From Brenneria roseae subsp. roseae (lineage in GTDB: Bacteria > Pseudomonadota > Gammaproteobacteria > Enterobacterales > Enterobacteriaceae): a stretch of DNA of 64,000 nt. Of this stretch, positions 48,689 through 58,964 are shown piece after piece. Position 1 is the first letter of the stretch, and the number at the start of each line of letters is the position of its first letter. The stretch spans positions 62,001 through 126,000 of the forward strand of contig NZ_KZ819028.1 in the NCBI RefSeq assembly GCF_003115845.1, read 5' to 3'. The notes beneath the pieces are model-generated. The model was not told where the DNA came from. It worked only from the letters and a program-made list of their open reading frames with translations, and did no database searches. The translations under genes were made by a program, and so were the position numbers.

Positions 48689-48848
48689 AAAAACACACCC
48701 CTATTGAGACGCGCTGACAATAAGAGCGCGTGATAATTATCGTGAGACGCTGTGACAACCATTCATCACATGAACGTCCCCGTCTGTATTGCTATATGCA
48801 ACGCGGACTCTAGCACGCTGTTTTCATACCGCAACTTCACGGCATAAA

Positions 48849-49026
48849 CGTGACAAAAATCACACAATCACCCTACATTACCGCCACAAATAGGTGATTA
48901 ACTTCACAAAAAAGCCTTAAAAAGGCCAAAATCTCACGCCGCCAGCCAGTATCCCTTAGCTATATTTGTGATACTAATCACATTTCAACTCATGCCATTT
49001 GTTTTGATTATGTGATTCTTATCACA
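48849..49026 (-). promoter_or_regulatory. Four CRP sites upstream of mtlA
   Basis: TGTGA-N6-TCACA sites are at 48849-48864 (CGTGA/TCACA), 48893-48908 (GGTGA/TCACA), 48967-48982 and 49011-49026 (both perfect). Centres are 44, 74 and 44 bp apart. The E. coli mtl promoter also has several tandem CRP sites, so strong catabolite control is conserved. The gap 48689-49071 holds no gene. Confidence 0.88.
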
Positions 49027-49071
49027 ATTTATTTTCACCCCAGTCCCCGTTTCCCCCCTCAATGGTCGAAC

Positions 49072-49788
49072 TTACGGCGCGGCGGCGACACCCAGCGACG
49101 TTAGCGCGCTCAACAGATTCTGCTGCTGCGCAGATAACCCCGATATCATGCCGTTGTACTGAGCCACCTGTTGTGGCGTATGAAACTGCACCAAGGCACC
49201 GTTGTAAACGACCTGATCGCCTTGCGCCTGCAAATAATCCCCCACCTGAATCAGACTCTGGGCAAACGAAATCGCGCTGGGGATCAACGGCAGCAATATG
49301 TTGGTCGGCTGCGTCACCACGCGGTTATACAATCGGTCATAGCCAACTTGTAATTCTTCCGGTTGTTTGAGCGCGCGGCGGGCATTATCCGCTTGCGCTT
49401 TTGCCGTCTGAATATGCTGCCCCAGCATATTTATGGCGCCGATAGACTGGCGGAGCGCGTCACGTTGAGACAGGAAATCTTCGGGGACGCGTATACGGGA
49501 AACCTGCGCCATCATTGGCGTCAGGCTACCGGCTACGGCCTGATGAAACTGCTGGGAAAAGGTGGTCAAAATCGCGTAATCGTTAACAAAAGGCCCGAAA
49601 TTCTTCTTTTGTTCTTCTGTCAATTCAGGCAGTTTCCCATCCTGTTGCAGTTGAACATTCTGCACGAAAGCCGTAAACGCTTTACGCTGATCGGCTTCGC
49701 TATCGCCACATCCCGCCATCTGCAATGCCATAAAAAATACGAAAACAGACCACAGCCAACGTGTGCGATATTCCATCACTCCTCTCAT
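49072..49788 (-). CDS. yiaF: DUF3053 lipoprotein, YiaF-like
   Basis: A 238-residue predicted lipoprotein. The signal peptide ends with lipobox LQMAGC (Cys27), followed by the DUF3053 core (DQRKAFTAFVQN, KKNFGPFVNDYAILTTFSQQF, LPLIPSAISFAQSLIQVGDYL). E. coli YiaF is the closest protein I recall; function is unknown. The ATG at 49788 has AGGAG six bases upstream; ATG 49776 is also in frame. Its stop is 46 bp before the nearest mtl CRP site. Confidence 0.88.
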   Translation of the reverse strand: MRGVMEYRTRWLWSVFVFFMALQMAGCGDSEADQRKAFTAFVQNVQLQQDGKLPELTEEQKKNFGPFVNDYAILTTFSQQFHQAVAGSLTPMMAQVSRIRVPEDFLSQRDALRQSIGAINMLGQHIQTAKAQADNARRALKQPEELQVGYDRLYNRVVTQPTNILLPLIPSAISFAQSLIQVGDYLQAQGDQVVYNGALVQFHTPQQVAQYNGMISGLSAQQQNLLSALTSLGVAAAP

Positions 49789-49813
49789 TCCATGCTCCTG
49801 TTTTTATATGCTC

Positions 49814-49946
49814 TATACCCGATAGATTTATGATCGGCATTCATGCCCGTCCTCCTATGGGCATCGCTAACGTGACGTTAAAAAACGCCTGTGGCGGGGC
49901 TGAATATACAGCCAACGCGTCTGCAACCTGAAAGATGACGGGTATA
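49814..49946. repeat. Second TATACCC/GGGTATA palindromic element
   Basis: A 133-bp relative of the element at 46594. The left end TATACCCGATAGATTTA and right end GCCAACGCGTCTGCAACCTG...GGGTATA match it, but the ERIC-like centre is replaced by other sequence. It lies between the start of yiaF and the end of the alcohol dehydrogenase gene. Confidence 0.7.
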
Positions 49947-50090
49947 CGATTGTCCGGCTACGATTAAGCATAGTCGGCTCAACCCGGCTGTGCCGAGATG
50001 TTGTTCACTTAAAGTCGGATTGTGCGCCAGCACACAAGATTGATGACAAAGACGGCGTAAGCCGCATCTGATTAAACGCAACCACGAACC

Positions 50091-50118
50091 ATCCGGGATC
50101 GAAAAATCGATCCCGGAT
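50091..50118 (-). terminator. Strong hairpin after the alcohol dehydrogenase gene
   Basis: Perfect 12-bp arms ATCCGGGATCGA/TCGATCCCGGAT with a 4-base loop lie 24 bp beyond the stop of the minus-strand gene. The loop is all T on that strand; no T-run follows the stem. Confidence 0.6.
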
Positions 50119-50142
50119 GACATCGGTCAGCAAGACGCCGGA

Positions 50143-51288
50143 TTATTGTCCGTAATACGCCGCGGTATACAGATCCCGCATGTCTTCTACCTGAGGATTA
50201 CCCGGATTGGTTAACGTGCAGGGATCGGCCAGCGCATTGCTGCTCATCCGGTCGAGTACCTGCGTAAATTTCGTCTCACAGAAATCCACCTCATCACACT
50301 CACGTAGCGTATCGGGGATATTTAGTCGGTGATTCAGATCCCGAATAGCGCTGGCCAGGTTGATAATGCCAAAGCGTTTCTCAATCTGCTGATATTTGTT
50401 TGTCCAGTGGCTGTTATATTGGATCACATAGGGCAGTAGAATGGCGTTGGCCAGCCCATGCGTAACGCCAAATTCACCACCCAGCTTATGCGCCAGCGAA
50501 TGGATAATCCCCAGCGACGCATTAGTGAAGGCGATACCCGCCAGAGCCGACGCATTATGCATGTGGTAACGTGCGCGCATGTTATTCGGCGACAGATACG
50601 CCGTTTCCAGATTCTCAAACACCAGCCGAACCGCTTCCAGCGCGTAGGGATCGGTAAACGACGTGGCTGACGTGGATACATAGGCTTCCAGCGCATGAGT
50701 CAACACATCCATCCCCGAGTAGGCGGTAACGTGCGGCGGGCAGGTGGCGGGGATCGCCGGATCGAGGATCGCAATATCCGGCACCATATCGGACGCCACG
50801 ATAGGATATTTGATGTGGCTTTGCGTATCGGTAATCACGGAAAAAGCCGTAATTTCCGACGCGGAACCGCTGGTTGAGGGAATGGCGACAAACCTGGCTT
50901 TGTTACGCAGTGGGGGCATGGAGCCGACGGGTAAGATATCTTCAAACGTCAGGTGCGGATGCTCATAGAAACACCACATGACTTTTGCCGCATCAATGGC
51001 GGAACCGCCGCCGAGCGCGACAATCCAGTCCGGTTCAAACTCCAGCATGGCTTTCGCGCCACGCTGGACCGTGCTAACCGAAGGGTTGGGTTCAACATTG
51101 TCAATAATCAGGCACGCCATCCCCGCTTGTTCGAGCAGTTGCTCGGTACGCGCCAGAAAACCGTGCCGTTTCATCGAACTACCGCCGGTCACGATCGCCG
51201 CCTTGCGTCCGCGCAGAGTGGCGAGCCGTTCCAACGCATCTTCACCATAGGTGATATCACGCGGGATAGAAAAGCTAATCGAACTCAT
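50143..51288 (-). CDS. Iron-dependent alcohol dehydrogenase
   Basis: A 381-residue group III alcohol dehydrogenase. The NAD-binding GGGSAIDAAK is at about 94-103, and metal ligands fall in GMDVLTHALEAYVS and HSLAHKLGGEFGVTHGLANAI. E. coli yiaY (383 residues) is in the same genome region but is only moderately similar; FucO or ethanol/butanol-type enzymes are alternatives. Exact alcohol unknown. ATG 51288 follows GGAGATTATT. It reads from a long AT-rich upstream region that contains a CTATTTCA/TGAAATAG dyad. Confidence 0.9.
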   Translation of the reverse strand: MSSISFSIPRDITYGEDALERLATLRGRKAAIVTGGSSMKRHGFLARTEQLLEQAGMACLIIDNVEPNPSVSTVQRGAKAMLEFEPDWIVALGGGSAIDAAKVMWCFYEHPHLTFEDILPVGSMPPLRNKARFVAIPSTSGSASEITAFSVITDTQSHIKYPIVASDMVPDIAILDPAIPATCPPHVTAYSGMDVLTHALEAYVSTSATSFTDPYALEAVRLVFENLETAYLSPNNMRARYHMHNASALAGIAFTNASLGIIHSLAHKLGGEFGVTHGLANAILLPYVIQYNSHWTNKYQQIEKRFGIINLASAIRDLNHRLNIPDTLRECDEVDFCETKFTQVLDRMSSNALADPCTLTNPGNPQVEDMRDLYTAAYYGQ

Positions 51289-51850
51289 AATAATCTCCTG
51301 TAATTAATAATAAACTATATAAATAGCATTACAGCAGACAGAGAGTAACGACGTTATCAGTTCAAAGTACGTTGGTTATTAATTCATTCTTTATTCGTCC
51401 AATTTGACCAATAGCATCCCCTTCTCTGCCTCGAAATCAATAAAAAAATAAATAACCAAAATCATTAAATTATTTATTTTTAGTGATGCTTATCGCACCT
51501 TGATCGTAACCACAGGCTGTTTCAGTATAGGCTCGCCATTGGCTAAGAATTGTGATCTTCACTCTATTTCACAAAAAATGAAATAGTATAAAAAACCACA
51601 ACAACGTTCAGGAAAAAATAAGGTTAGCGGTATAAGTAATACACATAAGAAATAATTATCGCCATGTTGAAAAGATGAAAAATTAATTGTTTACGCACGT
51701 TAATGGGATGATATTTAATTTACGTTCATGTGTTAATTAATCAATACTGAACGATCAACGGCCCACAGTGTTGGCACATGGCAGCATCAGGTCAGAAGCG
51801 TATGTTGCAGGCGCTGTTTTTCCTTTAAATATCAGGCCACTCAGATATCC
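51289..51850. other. AT-rich gap with one inverted repeat
   Basis: About 560 bp with no supported gene. CTATTTCA/TGAAATAG arms (51564-51571, 51579-51586, 7-bp spacer) could be an operator for the alcohol dehydrogenase. The rest probably comprises its promoter and worn-out 3' sequence of the neighbouring transporter pseudogene. Confidence 0.5.
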
Positions 51851-51852
51851 AC

Positions 51853-52299
51853 TCACCAGCATTTCCGGTATGCCGGCCCATTCATATAAAAATATGCCCG
51901 TCCTGAATTTTCTTTACTAAAACCTTTTACTTCAGATAAATAGGTTGGAGCCCAGTCCACCACGCCATACCGAATAAAATAAACAAAAACACCATTGATA
52001 AAACGCAACGCACACATGACGGGAATACCCAACACCACTCCCCGAACAAGTGCAAAGACGATGCCAATAAACGCGCTGATTAATAACCCCGTTGTCGCAC
52101 AATATTCAGGATTTTATCTATCAGAAATACTTCCCATGACAAATTTACTTATTCCACAAGCAATAGACCGTAAAGTGCAGGATGTGCCTAAAGACGCGTT
52201 GGTATAACCATAATCTTCTATCATATAAGGCGTGCGAGACGGCCATTCTTCCTTAAGAGATAAAATACGCTGATCGACACCATTTATCGCATTTGGCAT
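51853..52299 (-). pseudogene. Remnant of an organophosphate:phosphate antiporter (PgtP/GlpT family)
   Basis: One minus-strand frame reads a GlpT/PgtP-like chain, broken by an in-frame TAA at 52114-52116 just after the motif GISKFVMGSISDR. After the stop it continues NPEYCATTGLLISAF, then jumps to VYFIRYGVVDWAPTYLSEVKGFS, which in the family lies some 150 residues further on. So there is an internal deletion of several helices as well as the stop, and both termini are lost. It once imported glycerol 3-phosphate or phosphoglycerates. Confidence 0.85.
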
Positions 52300-52363
52300 T
52301 GAAGAAACGTTTTAAGAACGAAGACGCTACGGGGTTGAGTCGGGATCAGGAGGGATGAATCTC

Positions 52364-52392
52364 AGACCCCGGCACGGACAATGCCGGGGTCT
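52364..52392 (-). terminator. glyS terminator hairpin
   Basis: Perfect 11-bp arms AGACCCCGGCA/TGCCGGGGTCT with a 7-base loop lie 11 bp beyond the glyS stop. No T-run follows on the minus strand. Confidence 0.75.
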
Positions 52393-52402
52393 GTACAAGG
52401 AG

Positions 52403-54472
52403 TTATTGCAATACAGAAATATCCGCGACTTGCAGGAACAACTCACGCAGTTTGCTGAGCAATGTCAGACGGTTGACACGCAATTGCTCATCATCCGCCA
52501 TCACCATCACCCGATCGAAGAAGGCATCAACCGGTTCGCGCAGCGAAGCCAGTTCCGCTAACGCTTCCTGATAATGGCCCTCGGCAAACAGCGGTTCCAG
52601 CTTATCAGTCAGCACCACGACGTGCGTCGCCAGCGTGATTTCCGCCGGGTCTTTCAATACCGACGCATCAACATTCGCTTTCAGCGTATCGCTGGATTTC
52701 GCCAGAATATTGGAAACCCGCTTGTTGGCGGCGGCCAGCGCTGCCGCCGCGTCGAGCGTACGGAAGTGGCTGACCGCTTTCACCCGGGCATCAAAATCAG
52801 CCGGACGGGTCGGACGACGCGCCAATACCGCCTGAATGGTATCCACGCTATGGCCTTCTTCCTGATACCAGGCGCGGAAACGGCCGAGCATAAACTCAAT
52901 CACATCATCCACTACCCTGGCGTTGGTCAGTTTGTCGCCGTACAGACGCACCGCTTCTTCCGCCAGGGTCTGCAAATCGAGCGGCAAACGCTTTTCGACG
53001 ATGATACGCAGCACGCCCAGCGCCGCACGACGCAAGGCAAACGGGTCTTTATCCCCTTTAGGATGTTGACCAATGCCAAAAATCCCGGCCAGCGTATCCA
53101 TTTTGTCGGCAATCGCCAGCGCACAGGCCACCGGGGAGGATGGCAGGGCGTCACCGGCAAAACGCGGCTGATACTGTTCGTTCAACGCAACGGCAACATC
53201 CTCCGCCTCGCCGTCGTGACGCGCATAGTGCATCCCCATCACGCCCTGCGTGTCGGTGAACTCAAACACCATGTTGGTCATCAGATCGCACTTGGACAGC
53301 AGACCTGCGCGAGTCGCGTGATTCACATCCGCACCAATCTGAGCGGCAACCCAGCCCGCCAGCGCCTGAATGCGATTGGTTTTATCACGCAGCGTCCCCA
53401 GCTGTTGCTGGAACAGGACGGTTTCCAGGCGCGGCAGATGATCTTCCAGACGCTTTTTACGGTCGGTGTTGAAGAAGAATTCGGCATCCGCCAGACGCGG
53501 ACGCACCACTTTTTCATTACCGGAGATAATCTGCTGCGGATCTTTGGATTCGATGTTGGCGACAAAAATGAAGTTCGGCAGCAGCTTGCCGCTGTTATCG
53601 TAAACCGGGAAGTATTTCTGGTCGCCCTTCATGGTATACACCAGCGCTTCGGACGGCACCGCAAGGAATTTTTCTTCAAACTTCGCCGTCAGCACCACCG
53701 GCCATTCAACCAGCGAGGTGACTTCTTCCAGCAGGCTGTCGCTCAGATCGGCGTTCCCGCCAATCTTGCGAGCGGCGTCTTCGGCATCTGCCTTGATTTT
53801 GGCTTTACGCTGGTCGTAATCCGCCATGACCTTACCGCGCTCCAGCAGGATTTCAGGGTACTGATCGGCATTGTCGATGGTGAATTCCGCTGCACCCATA
53901 AAGCGGTGACCACGGATCGTGCGGGCGGAATCAATGCCCAACACCTGACCGGGGATCAGTTCGTCGCCCAGCAGTAAGGTTACGGTATGAACCGGACGCA
54001 CAAACTGGGTTTCTTTATCGCCCCAGTGCATCAGTTTCGGGATAGGCAGCTTAGCCAACGCCGTGCTCACCATCCCCGCCAGCAGAGCCTGAGCCTGCTC
54101 GCCTTTAACCTGCGCGCGGTATAACAACCACTCGCCTTTATCGGTTGTCAGACGCTCAGCCTGAGAGACCGTGATACCACAACCGCGCGCCCAGCCTTCG
54201 GCCGCTTTGGTCGGATTGCCATCCGCACCAAACGCCTGAGCAATCGCCGGGCCGCGTTTTTCTATTTCACGATCCGGCTGCGCGGCGCTCAACGCCTCTA
54301 CTTTCAACGCCAGACGGCGCGGCGCGGCAAACCAGCGCACATCGCCATGGGTCAAGCCGGCGGCATCCAGCTCGGCGGTAAAATGGGCGGCAAAAGATTC
54401 CGCCAGATTACGGAGAGCCTTCGGCGGCAGCTCTTCCGTGCCGATTTCCACCAGAAAAGTCTTGTCAGTCAT
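52403..54472 (-). CDS. glyS: Glycyl-tRNA synthetase beta subunit
   Basis: A 689-residue beta chain, the same length as in E. coli, for the alpha2-beta2 type synthetase. It carries the tRNA-binding and HD-like domains; the N-terminus [20 protein letters not shown] and C-terminal [33 protein letters not shown] are conserved. It lies nine bp after glyQ, so the two chains are co-translated from one message. Confidence 0.98.
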   Translation of the reverse strand: MTDKTFLVEIGTEELPPKALRNLAESFAAHFTAELDAAGLTHGDVRWFAAPRRLALKVEALSAAQPDREIEKRGPAIAQAFGADGNPTKAAEGWARGCGITVSQAERLTTDKGEWLLYRAQVKGEQAQALLAGMVSTALAKLPIPKLMHWGDKETQFVRPVHTVTLLLGDELIPGQVLGIDSARTIRGHRFMGAAEFTIDNADQYPEILLERGKVMADYDQRKAKIKADAEDAARKIGGNADLSDSLLEEVTSLVEWPVVLTAKFEEKFLAVPSEALVYTMKGDQKYFPVYDNSGKLLPNFIFVANIESKDPQQIISGNEKVVRPRLADAEFFFNTDRKKRLEDHLPRLETVLFQQQLGTLRDKTNRIQALAGWVAAQIGADVNHATRAGLLSKCDLMTNMVFEFTDTQGVMGMHYARHDGEAEDVAVALNEQYQPRFAGDALPSSPVACALAIADKMDTLAGIFGIGQHPKGDKDPFALRRAALGVLRIIVEKRLPLDLQTLAEEAVRLYGDKLTNARVVDDVIEFMLGRFRAWYQEEGHSVDTIQAVLARRPTRPADFDARVKAVSHFRTLDAAAALAAANKRVSNILAKSSDTLKANVDASVLKDPAEITLATHVVVLTDKLEPLFAEGHYQEALAELASLREPVDAFFDRVMVMADDEQLRVNRLTLLSKLRELFLQVADISVLQ

Positions 54473-54481
54473 GGCTGCCTC

Positions 54482-55411
54482 TTAGCTCTCTTTCTTATTG
54501 CACACGTTTTTATTGCACAGGGGGAAGCCCAGCGCCTCGCGGGAAGCATAATAGGCTTCCGCTACCGCTTTGGTCAGGGTACGAATACGCAGGATGTAGC
54601 GCTGACGTTCGGTAACGGAAATCGCTTTACGCGCGTCCAGCAGGTTAAAGCTGTGCGCCGCTTTCAAAATACGTTCGTAAGCCGGTAACGGCAGCGGTTT
54701 TTCCAGCGCCAGCAGATGCTGCGCTTCCTTTTCATACTGTTCAAAACAGCTGAACAGGAAATCGACATCGGCGTATTCGAAGTTATAGGTCGATTGCTCG
54801 ACTTCATTCTGATGGAATACATCGCCGTAGGTGGTTTTGCCCAGCGGGCCGTCACTCCAGACCAGATCGTAAACGCTGTCCACGCCCTGAATGTACATCG
54901 CCAGACGTTCCAGACCATACGTGATCTCGCCGGTAACCGGCTTGCACTCCAGACCGCCAACCTGCTGGAAGTAAGTAAACTGGGTCACTTCCATGCCATT
55001 CAGCCAGACTTCCCAACCCAATCCCCAGGCGCCCAGCGTCGGGTTTTCCCAGTTGTCTTCCACGAAACGAATGTCATGGATGGTCGGGTCCATACCCAGC
55101 TCTTTCAATGAGCCAAGATAGAGTTCCTGAATATTATCGGGCGATGGCTTAATCACGACCTGAAACTGGTAGTAGTGTTGCAGACGGTTGGGATTTTCGC
55201 CGTAGCGGCCATCGGTAGGACGGCGGGAAGGTTGGACATAGGCGGTAGCCATCGGCTCAGGTCCGAGCGCTCGCAGACAGGTCATCGGATGTGAGGTGCC
55301 TGCACCGACTTCCATGTCCAACGGTTGGACAATGGTACAGCCCTGACGCGCCCAATAATCCTGTAATGTCAGGATCAGGCCCTGGAAGGTCTTGGTATCA
55401 AACTTTTGCAT
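54482..55411 (-). CDS. glyQ: Glycyl-tRNA synthetase alpha subunit
   Basis: A 309-residue class II catalytic chain that forms glycyl-adenylate and charges tRNA-Gly. [25 protein letters not shown] and [40 protein letters not shown] are nearly as in E. coli. The start at 55411 follows conservation; the longer frame adds 32 residues without support. The last few residues ([10 protein letters not shown]) differ from E. coli. Confidence 0.98.
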   Translation of the reverse strand: MQKFDTKTFQGLILTLQDYWARQGCTIVQPLDMEVGAGTSHPMTCLRALGPEPMATAYVQPSRRPTDGRYGENPNRLQHYYQFQVVIKPSPDNIQELYLGSLKELGMDPTIHDIRFVEDNWENPTLGAWGLGWEVWLNGMEVTQFTYFQQVGGLECKPVTGEITYGLERLAMYIQGVDSVYDLVWSDGPLGKTTYGDVFHQNEVEQSTYNFEYADVDFLFSCFEQYEKEAQHLLALEKPLPLPAYERILKAAHSFNLLDARKAISVTERQRYILRIRTLTKAVAEAYYASREALGFPLCNKNVCNKKES

Positions 55412-55643
55412 GTTGGATTCGCACGCGACACAAGTGGATTTACAATGAAGGCGCCAGTATACCCTCTGAGTGCAAGATATACAGCCAGAATGCGGCAACA
55501 AGTTCATATCGGTGGCGATTTTTCATGCGGGCAGGAGACGTGCGCGTCAATTTGCAGGAATAGAGGAGAAAAACCAGACGTTCCGATCGCCAGCTCCCGT
55601 TTTACCTGCTCATCACGACATTATCCGTAATGTATGTCTCGAA

Positions 55644-56537
55644 TTATTCGGCCAACGAACGCCGCAGATAGTCTGCAAATAGTTGGTAAAGCTCTCCCTG
55701 CGTCGTGACATTCAGGATCAGTTGAATAGCGGGAACCCCTGGCGCCCCATATGCCGAAGAAAGAACCTGGAGATCCCCAGTTACTGCTTTTTGCGGTAAT
55801 AGACCAATACCAAGCCCATTCGCGGCGGCACTTTTTATATTCTCAAACGATGCGCTGACATAAGAGAGGAAATAGGGCTTGCCGGCACGCTCCAGCGCCT
55901 GTATTGCGCATGTTCTGATGACGCATCCTTCAGGAAAAGTAATAAGGGGTATTTCAGGAATATTGTTGAAGTGTTCTTTCTTTGAAGAGACCCAATGCAA
56001 TTGCTCCACGCTAAGAACGCTTTCCGTATCGGCAATGATTGGCTGACCCGCTATTTTCTTAAGAATGACCACATCCAAATTCCGGCGCTCAGACAAAACG
56101 GCAAGGGCCGAAGATGAGGCCGCGGTAATTTCAACCCTTAGCTCCGGGTTTTCCTCCAGGCACCATGAAACCGCTTTATGCAAGTTATCGACCCTAAAAT
56201 CATCCGGCACGCCGAGGGTAATCTTTCCGCGTAATTGGAACTTCCGAACAGATTGAATCGCCCGGGTCATACGAGTAAGGATATCCCGCGCGGCGGGAAG
56301 TAACTGCTGCCCCTCATCCGTCAAACCCACAATATGCCCCTGGCGCCGGTTGATCAATCGACAGCCGATGTCTGCTTCCAACCGCTTGAGGCTGATGCTG
56401 AGGGTTGATTGAGTTCGCCCCAGCTCTTCGCCTGCACGCCCAAAGCCGCCATGATCGGCGACGAACACAAATGCACGTAGTTGCTCAAGCGTCACACTAC
56501 GTCCATCAAAGCGGTCTGTGCCAATGTCCTGATCCAC
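55644..56537 (-). CDS. LysR family regulator divergent from an AEC transporter
   Basis: An LTTR of about 297 residues with HTH VTLEQLRAFVFVADHGGFGRAGEELGRTQSTLSISLKRLEADIG and a full effector domain. No ATG begins the frame. GTG at 56537 has GGAG nine bases upstream and is chosen; TTG at 56576 (13 residues longer) and GTG at the HTH are alternatives. It faces the transporter gene across ~290 bp, so it probably controls it. The effector is unknown. Confidence 0.83.
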   Translation of the reverse strand: MDQDIGTDRFDGRSVTLEQLRAFVFVADHGGFGRAGEELGRTQSTLSISLKRLEADIGCRLINRRQGHIVGLTDEGQQLLPAARDILTRMTRAIQSVRKFQLRGKITLGVPDDFRVDNLHKAVSWCLEENPELRVEITAASSSALAVLSERRNLDVVILKKIAGQPIIADTESVLSVEQLHWVSSKKEHFNNIPEIPLITFPEGCVIRTCAIQALERAGKPYFLSYVSASFENIKSAAANGLGIGLLPQKAVTGDLQVLSSAYGAPGVPAIQLILNVTTQGELYQLFADYLRRSLAE

Positions 56538-56831
56538 TGCCGGCTTCTCCAACTGCGTCAAAATTGATGAAATCAATTATAACAAAGAAACTATTTATTT
56601 AATAAATAGAAGCATTTGATACAGCATTGAGGAGCAGGCAGAAATCTGATGATGAATCATTAAAACCAGCCCATATGAAAGAATTCGATCATTTCGTACG
56701 GTTCCGATGTCATGCCCGCAGCACATGTTCGCCAGTATAAAACCGACATTATCGTCATTGGTTATCCCCGGAGATGTTCAGGGATTTCAACGATATGCAC
56801 ATTGCCATTCTCCCTGCGAGGTCGACCGCCG

Positions 56832-57803
56832 ATGTTTATGATTGTTGCCCCAATATTTATGGTTATCTTTATTGGCTATGGCTACGGACACCTGCGTCCT
56901 GATGACCGGTCATCCGACAAATTGATCAACGACTATGTGCTGTATGTCGCACTGCCGGCTCTGTTATTTCTCGCCATAGCAAAAGCCGATATTAGCGAAC
57001 TCAACCAGTCAGGCTTCATCGTTGCCACGCTTGCAGGCATCGCGGCGGTGTATATCGCCGGTACGCTGATCGCGAAAATAATGGGGTTTGGCATGCCGCA
57101 GTCCGCGATTCTGAGTATGGGGGCCAGCTATGGTACGACCGGATATATGGGCGTCCCGATTTTGATCTCCGTATACGGAGAATCGGCCGCGCTCCCGGCC
57201 GCAATCGCCACCATCCTCCATAACATTCCGACGATCATGGCCGTTATCATTACCTACGACATCTTGTCGAATCGGAACGTTGGCGACAAATCATCCGTGA
57301 TTAAAAGCATTCTCAACGCAATAAAGACAACCGTTACCAATCCACTGACCGTTGCCGTTATTGCCGGGCTGGTATTTGTTTTTCTAGAAATTCCCGTGCC
57401 TGATTTTCTCACGTCCTTCGCCAGCTTTCTGGGTGGCGCCGCAGGCCCCACGGCCTTATTTGCCCTGGGGTTGGGGCTGGCAAGACTCAATATCCGGAAG
57501 CATGCGAACAGGGAGGTGCTCAAACTGGTTGTACCCATGGTTATCCTCAAGCTGGTTATACAACCAGCCATAACGTTTGCCATAGCCTATTACCTGTTCG
57601 GCATGCAGAAAACTGACACTATCTGGCCGATCGCCGCCATCGTCATGGCCGCGCAACCCATAGGGGCTGGCGTTTACGTTTTCTCTAATAAATATGGCTT
57701 CAAACAGGAAGTCATATCACTTTCAATCATTATTTCCCTGCTGATTGCCCTCATCACGATCCCCGTGATCCTATCGCTATTTCCGGTTTTGGGCGCTGAA
57801 TAG
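56832..57803 (+). CDS. AEC (auxin efflux carrier) family transporter
   Basis: A 323-residue protein with about ten helices in the AEC/bile-acid fold (MIVAPIFMVIFIGYGYGHLRP, LINDYVLYVALPALLFLAIAKADI, MGASYGTTGYMGVPILISVYGE, FALGLGLARLNIR). The bacterial family includes malonate and malate carriers. The ATG at 56832 gives a normal N-terminal helix; the frame upstream to 56712 is not family-like. Converges on the TauE/SafE gene. Confidence 0.85.
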   Translation: MFMIVAPIFMVIFIGYGYGHLRPDDRSSDKLINDYVLYVALPALLFLAIAKADISELNQSGFIVATLAGIAAVYIAGTLIAKIMGFGMPQSAILSMGASYGTTGYMGVPILISVYGESAALPAAIATILHNIPTIMAVIITYDILSNRNVGDKSSVIKSILNAIKTTVTNPLTVAVIAGLVFVFLEIPVPDFLTSFASFLGGAAGPTALFALGLGLARLNIRKHANREVLKLVVPMVILKLVIQPAITFAIAYYLFGMQKTDTIWPIAAIVMAAQPIGAGVYVFSNKYGFKQEVISLSIIISLLIALITIPVILSLFPVLGAE

Positions 57804-57856
57804 TATGAAGCCCAGAGGAGAGTGAGCAGCGTTTGGGCCGGACGGTACGGCAAGGA

Positions 57857-58663
57857 TTACCCCGTAAACACCGTTTGCAGCATCTTCAGGCTGAGTAATA
57901 ACAGCAGCGCCGCAAAGGCTTTCTTCAGGGTCGCAACCGGTAAACGGTGAGCCAGACGGGCGCCGACCGGTGCGGTGAAATAGCTCACTGCCGAAATCAG
58001 CACTACCGCGGGCAGGGAGACATAGCCGATGCTGTAATCAGGCAGCCCGGCCATTGACCAACCGTTGATCATGTAACCCAACGCCCCGGACAGCGCGATG
58101 GGCAGCCCCACCGCCGCCGAGGTCCCGATCGCCTGCTGAATTCGCACGTTGCACCAGGTGAGGAACGGCACCGTCAGCGAGCCGCCGCCAATCGCCACCA
58201 GCGCGGAAATGCTGCCAATCACCAGGCCCGCCAGTGAAATCCCCGCCGTGCCGGGTAATTGACGCTGCGGCTTGGGCTTGATATTCAGCACCATTTGCAG
58301 GGAAACATAGGCCATAAAACAGGAAAAAAAGATCGCCAGCGCACGCGTCGGCAACAGCGTTGCCAGCCAGGTAGCGGCAAATGTCCCAATCAGAATCGCG
58401 GGCGTAATCCGCAATACGACAGGCCATAACACAGCCTGATGCTGATGATGGGTACGCAGGCTGGAAATGGCCGTAATCACAATCGCCGCCATTGATGTCC
58501 CCAATGCCATATGTACCAGATGCTCATTCTGTACACCCTGGGCAGCAAACATCGCGGTCAGGATCGGCACCATGATGCCTCCGCCGCCAATCCCCAATAA
58601 TCCGGCCATGAACCCCACTACCGCGCCTAACGCCAGATAGGCCAAAATCCACTCAACCGCCAT
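57857..58663 (-). CDS. TauE/SafE family sulfite exporter-like permease
   Basis: A 268-residue protein with about eight helices and the family glycine-rich repeats LGAVVGFMAGLLGIGGGGIMVPIL and IGSISALVAIGGGSLTVPFL, one in each half. Members export sulfite, sulfoacetate or other organosulfur anions; the substrate cannot be told here. The ATG at 58663 (GGGGA upstream) is chosen over a TTG four codons earlier. Confidence 0.87.
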   Translation of the reverse strand: MAVEWILAYLALGAVVGFMAGLLGIGGGGIMVPILTAMFAAQGVQNEHLVHMALGTSMAAIVITAISSLRTHHQHQAVLWPVVLRITPAILIGTFAATWLATLLPTRALAIFFSCFMAYVSLQMVLNIKPKPQRQLPGTAGISLAGLVIGSISALVAIGGGSLTVPFLTWCNVRIQQAIGTSAAVGLPIALSGALGYMINGWSMAGLPDYSIGYVSLPAVVLISAVSYFTAPVGARLAHRLPVATLKKAFAALLLLLSLKMLQTVFTG

Positions 58664-58866
58664 TCCATTCCCCAATTTGTCGTTTGTTATCGTTTTTTAT
58701 AACATCGCCTGAACCACAAAGTACCTGATGCGCCTCATCCCACGCGGGTCCACCGTCATCATATCCGTGAGCAACCACGCAAAAGTCTGGTTGCATATAC
58801 AGTATTTTAAATGCAATGATCGCCCTGCGGCTGGCTGCGGCCCCAAACAACGGCCGGATAAAACAA

Positions 58867-58901
58867 CCAACGCACTTGCAACACGAAAGATGACGGATAT
58901 A
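58867..58901. repeat. Right-end fragment of the GGGTATA-type palindrome
   Basis: CCAACGCACTTGCAACACGA...GGATATA resembles the right end of the element at 46594; the left end is not clear. It is 64 bp upstream of tag. Confidence 0.5.
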
Positions 58902-58964
58902 TCAATAACAACAACACCGCCAAATAACAACCTGCCGACAGGCCATGGCTGATAGGAAAATAAA

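Noticed and set aside
52574-53977. 467-codon plus-strand frame opposite glyS
   Set aside because: Antisense of a conserved synthetase gene in high-GC coding DNA; composition and lack of motifs mark it as a shadow.
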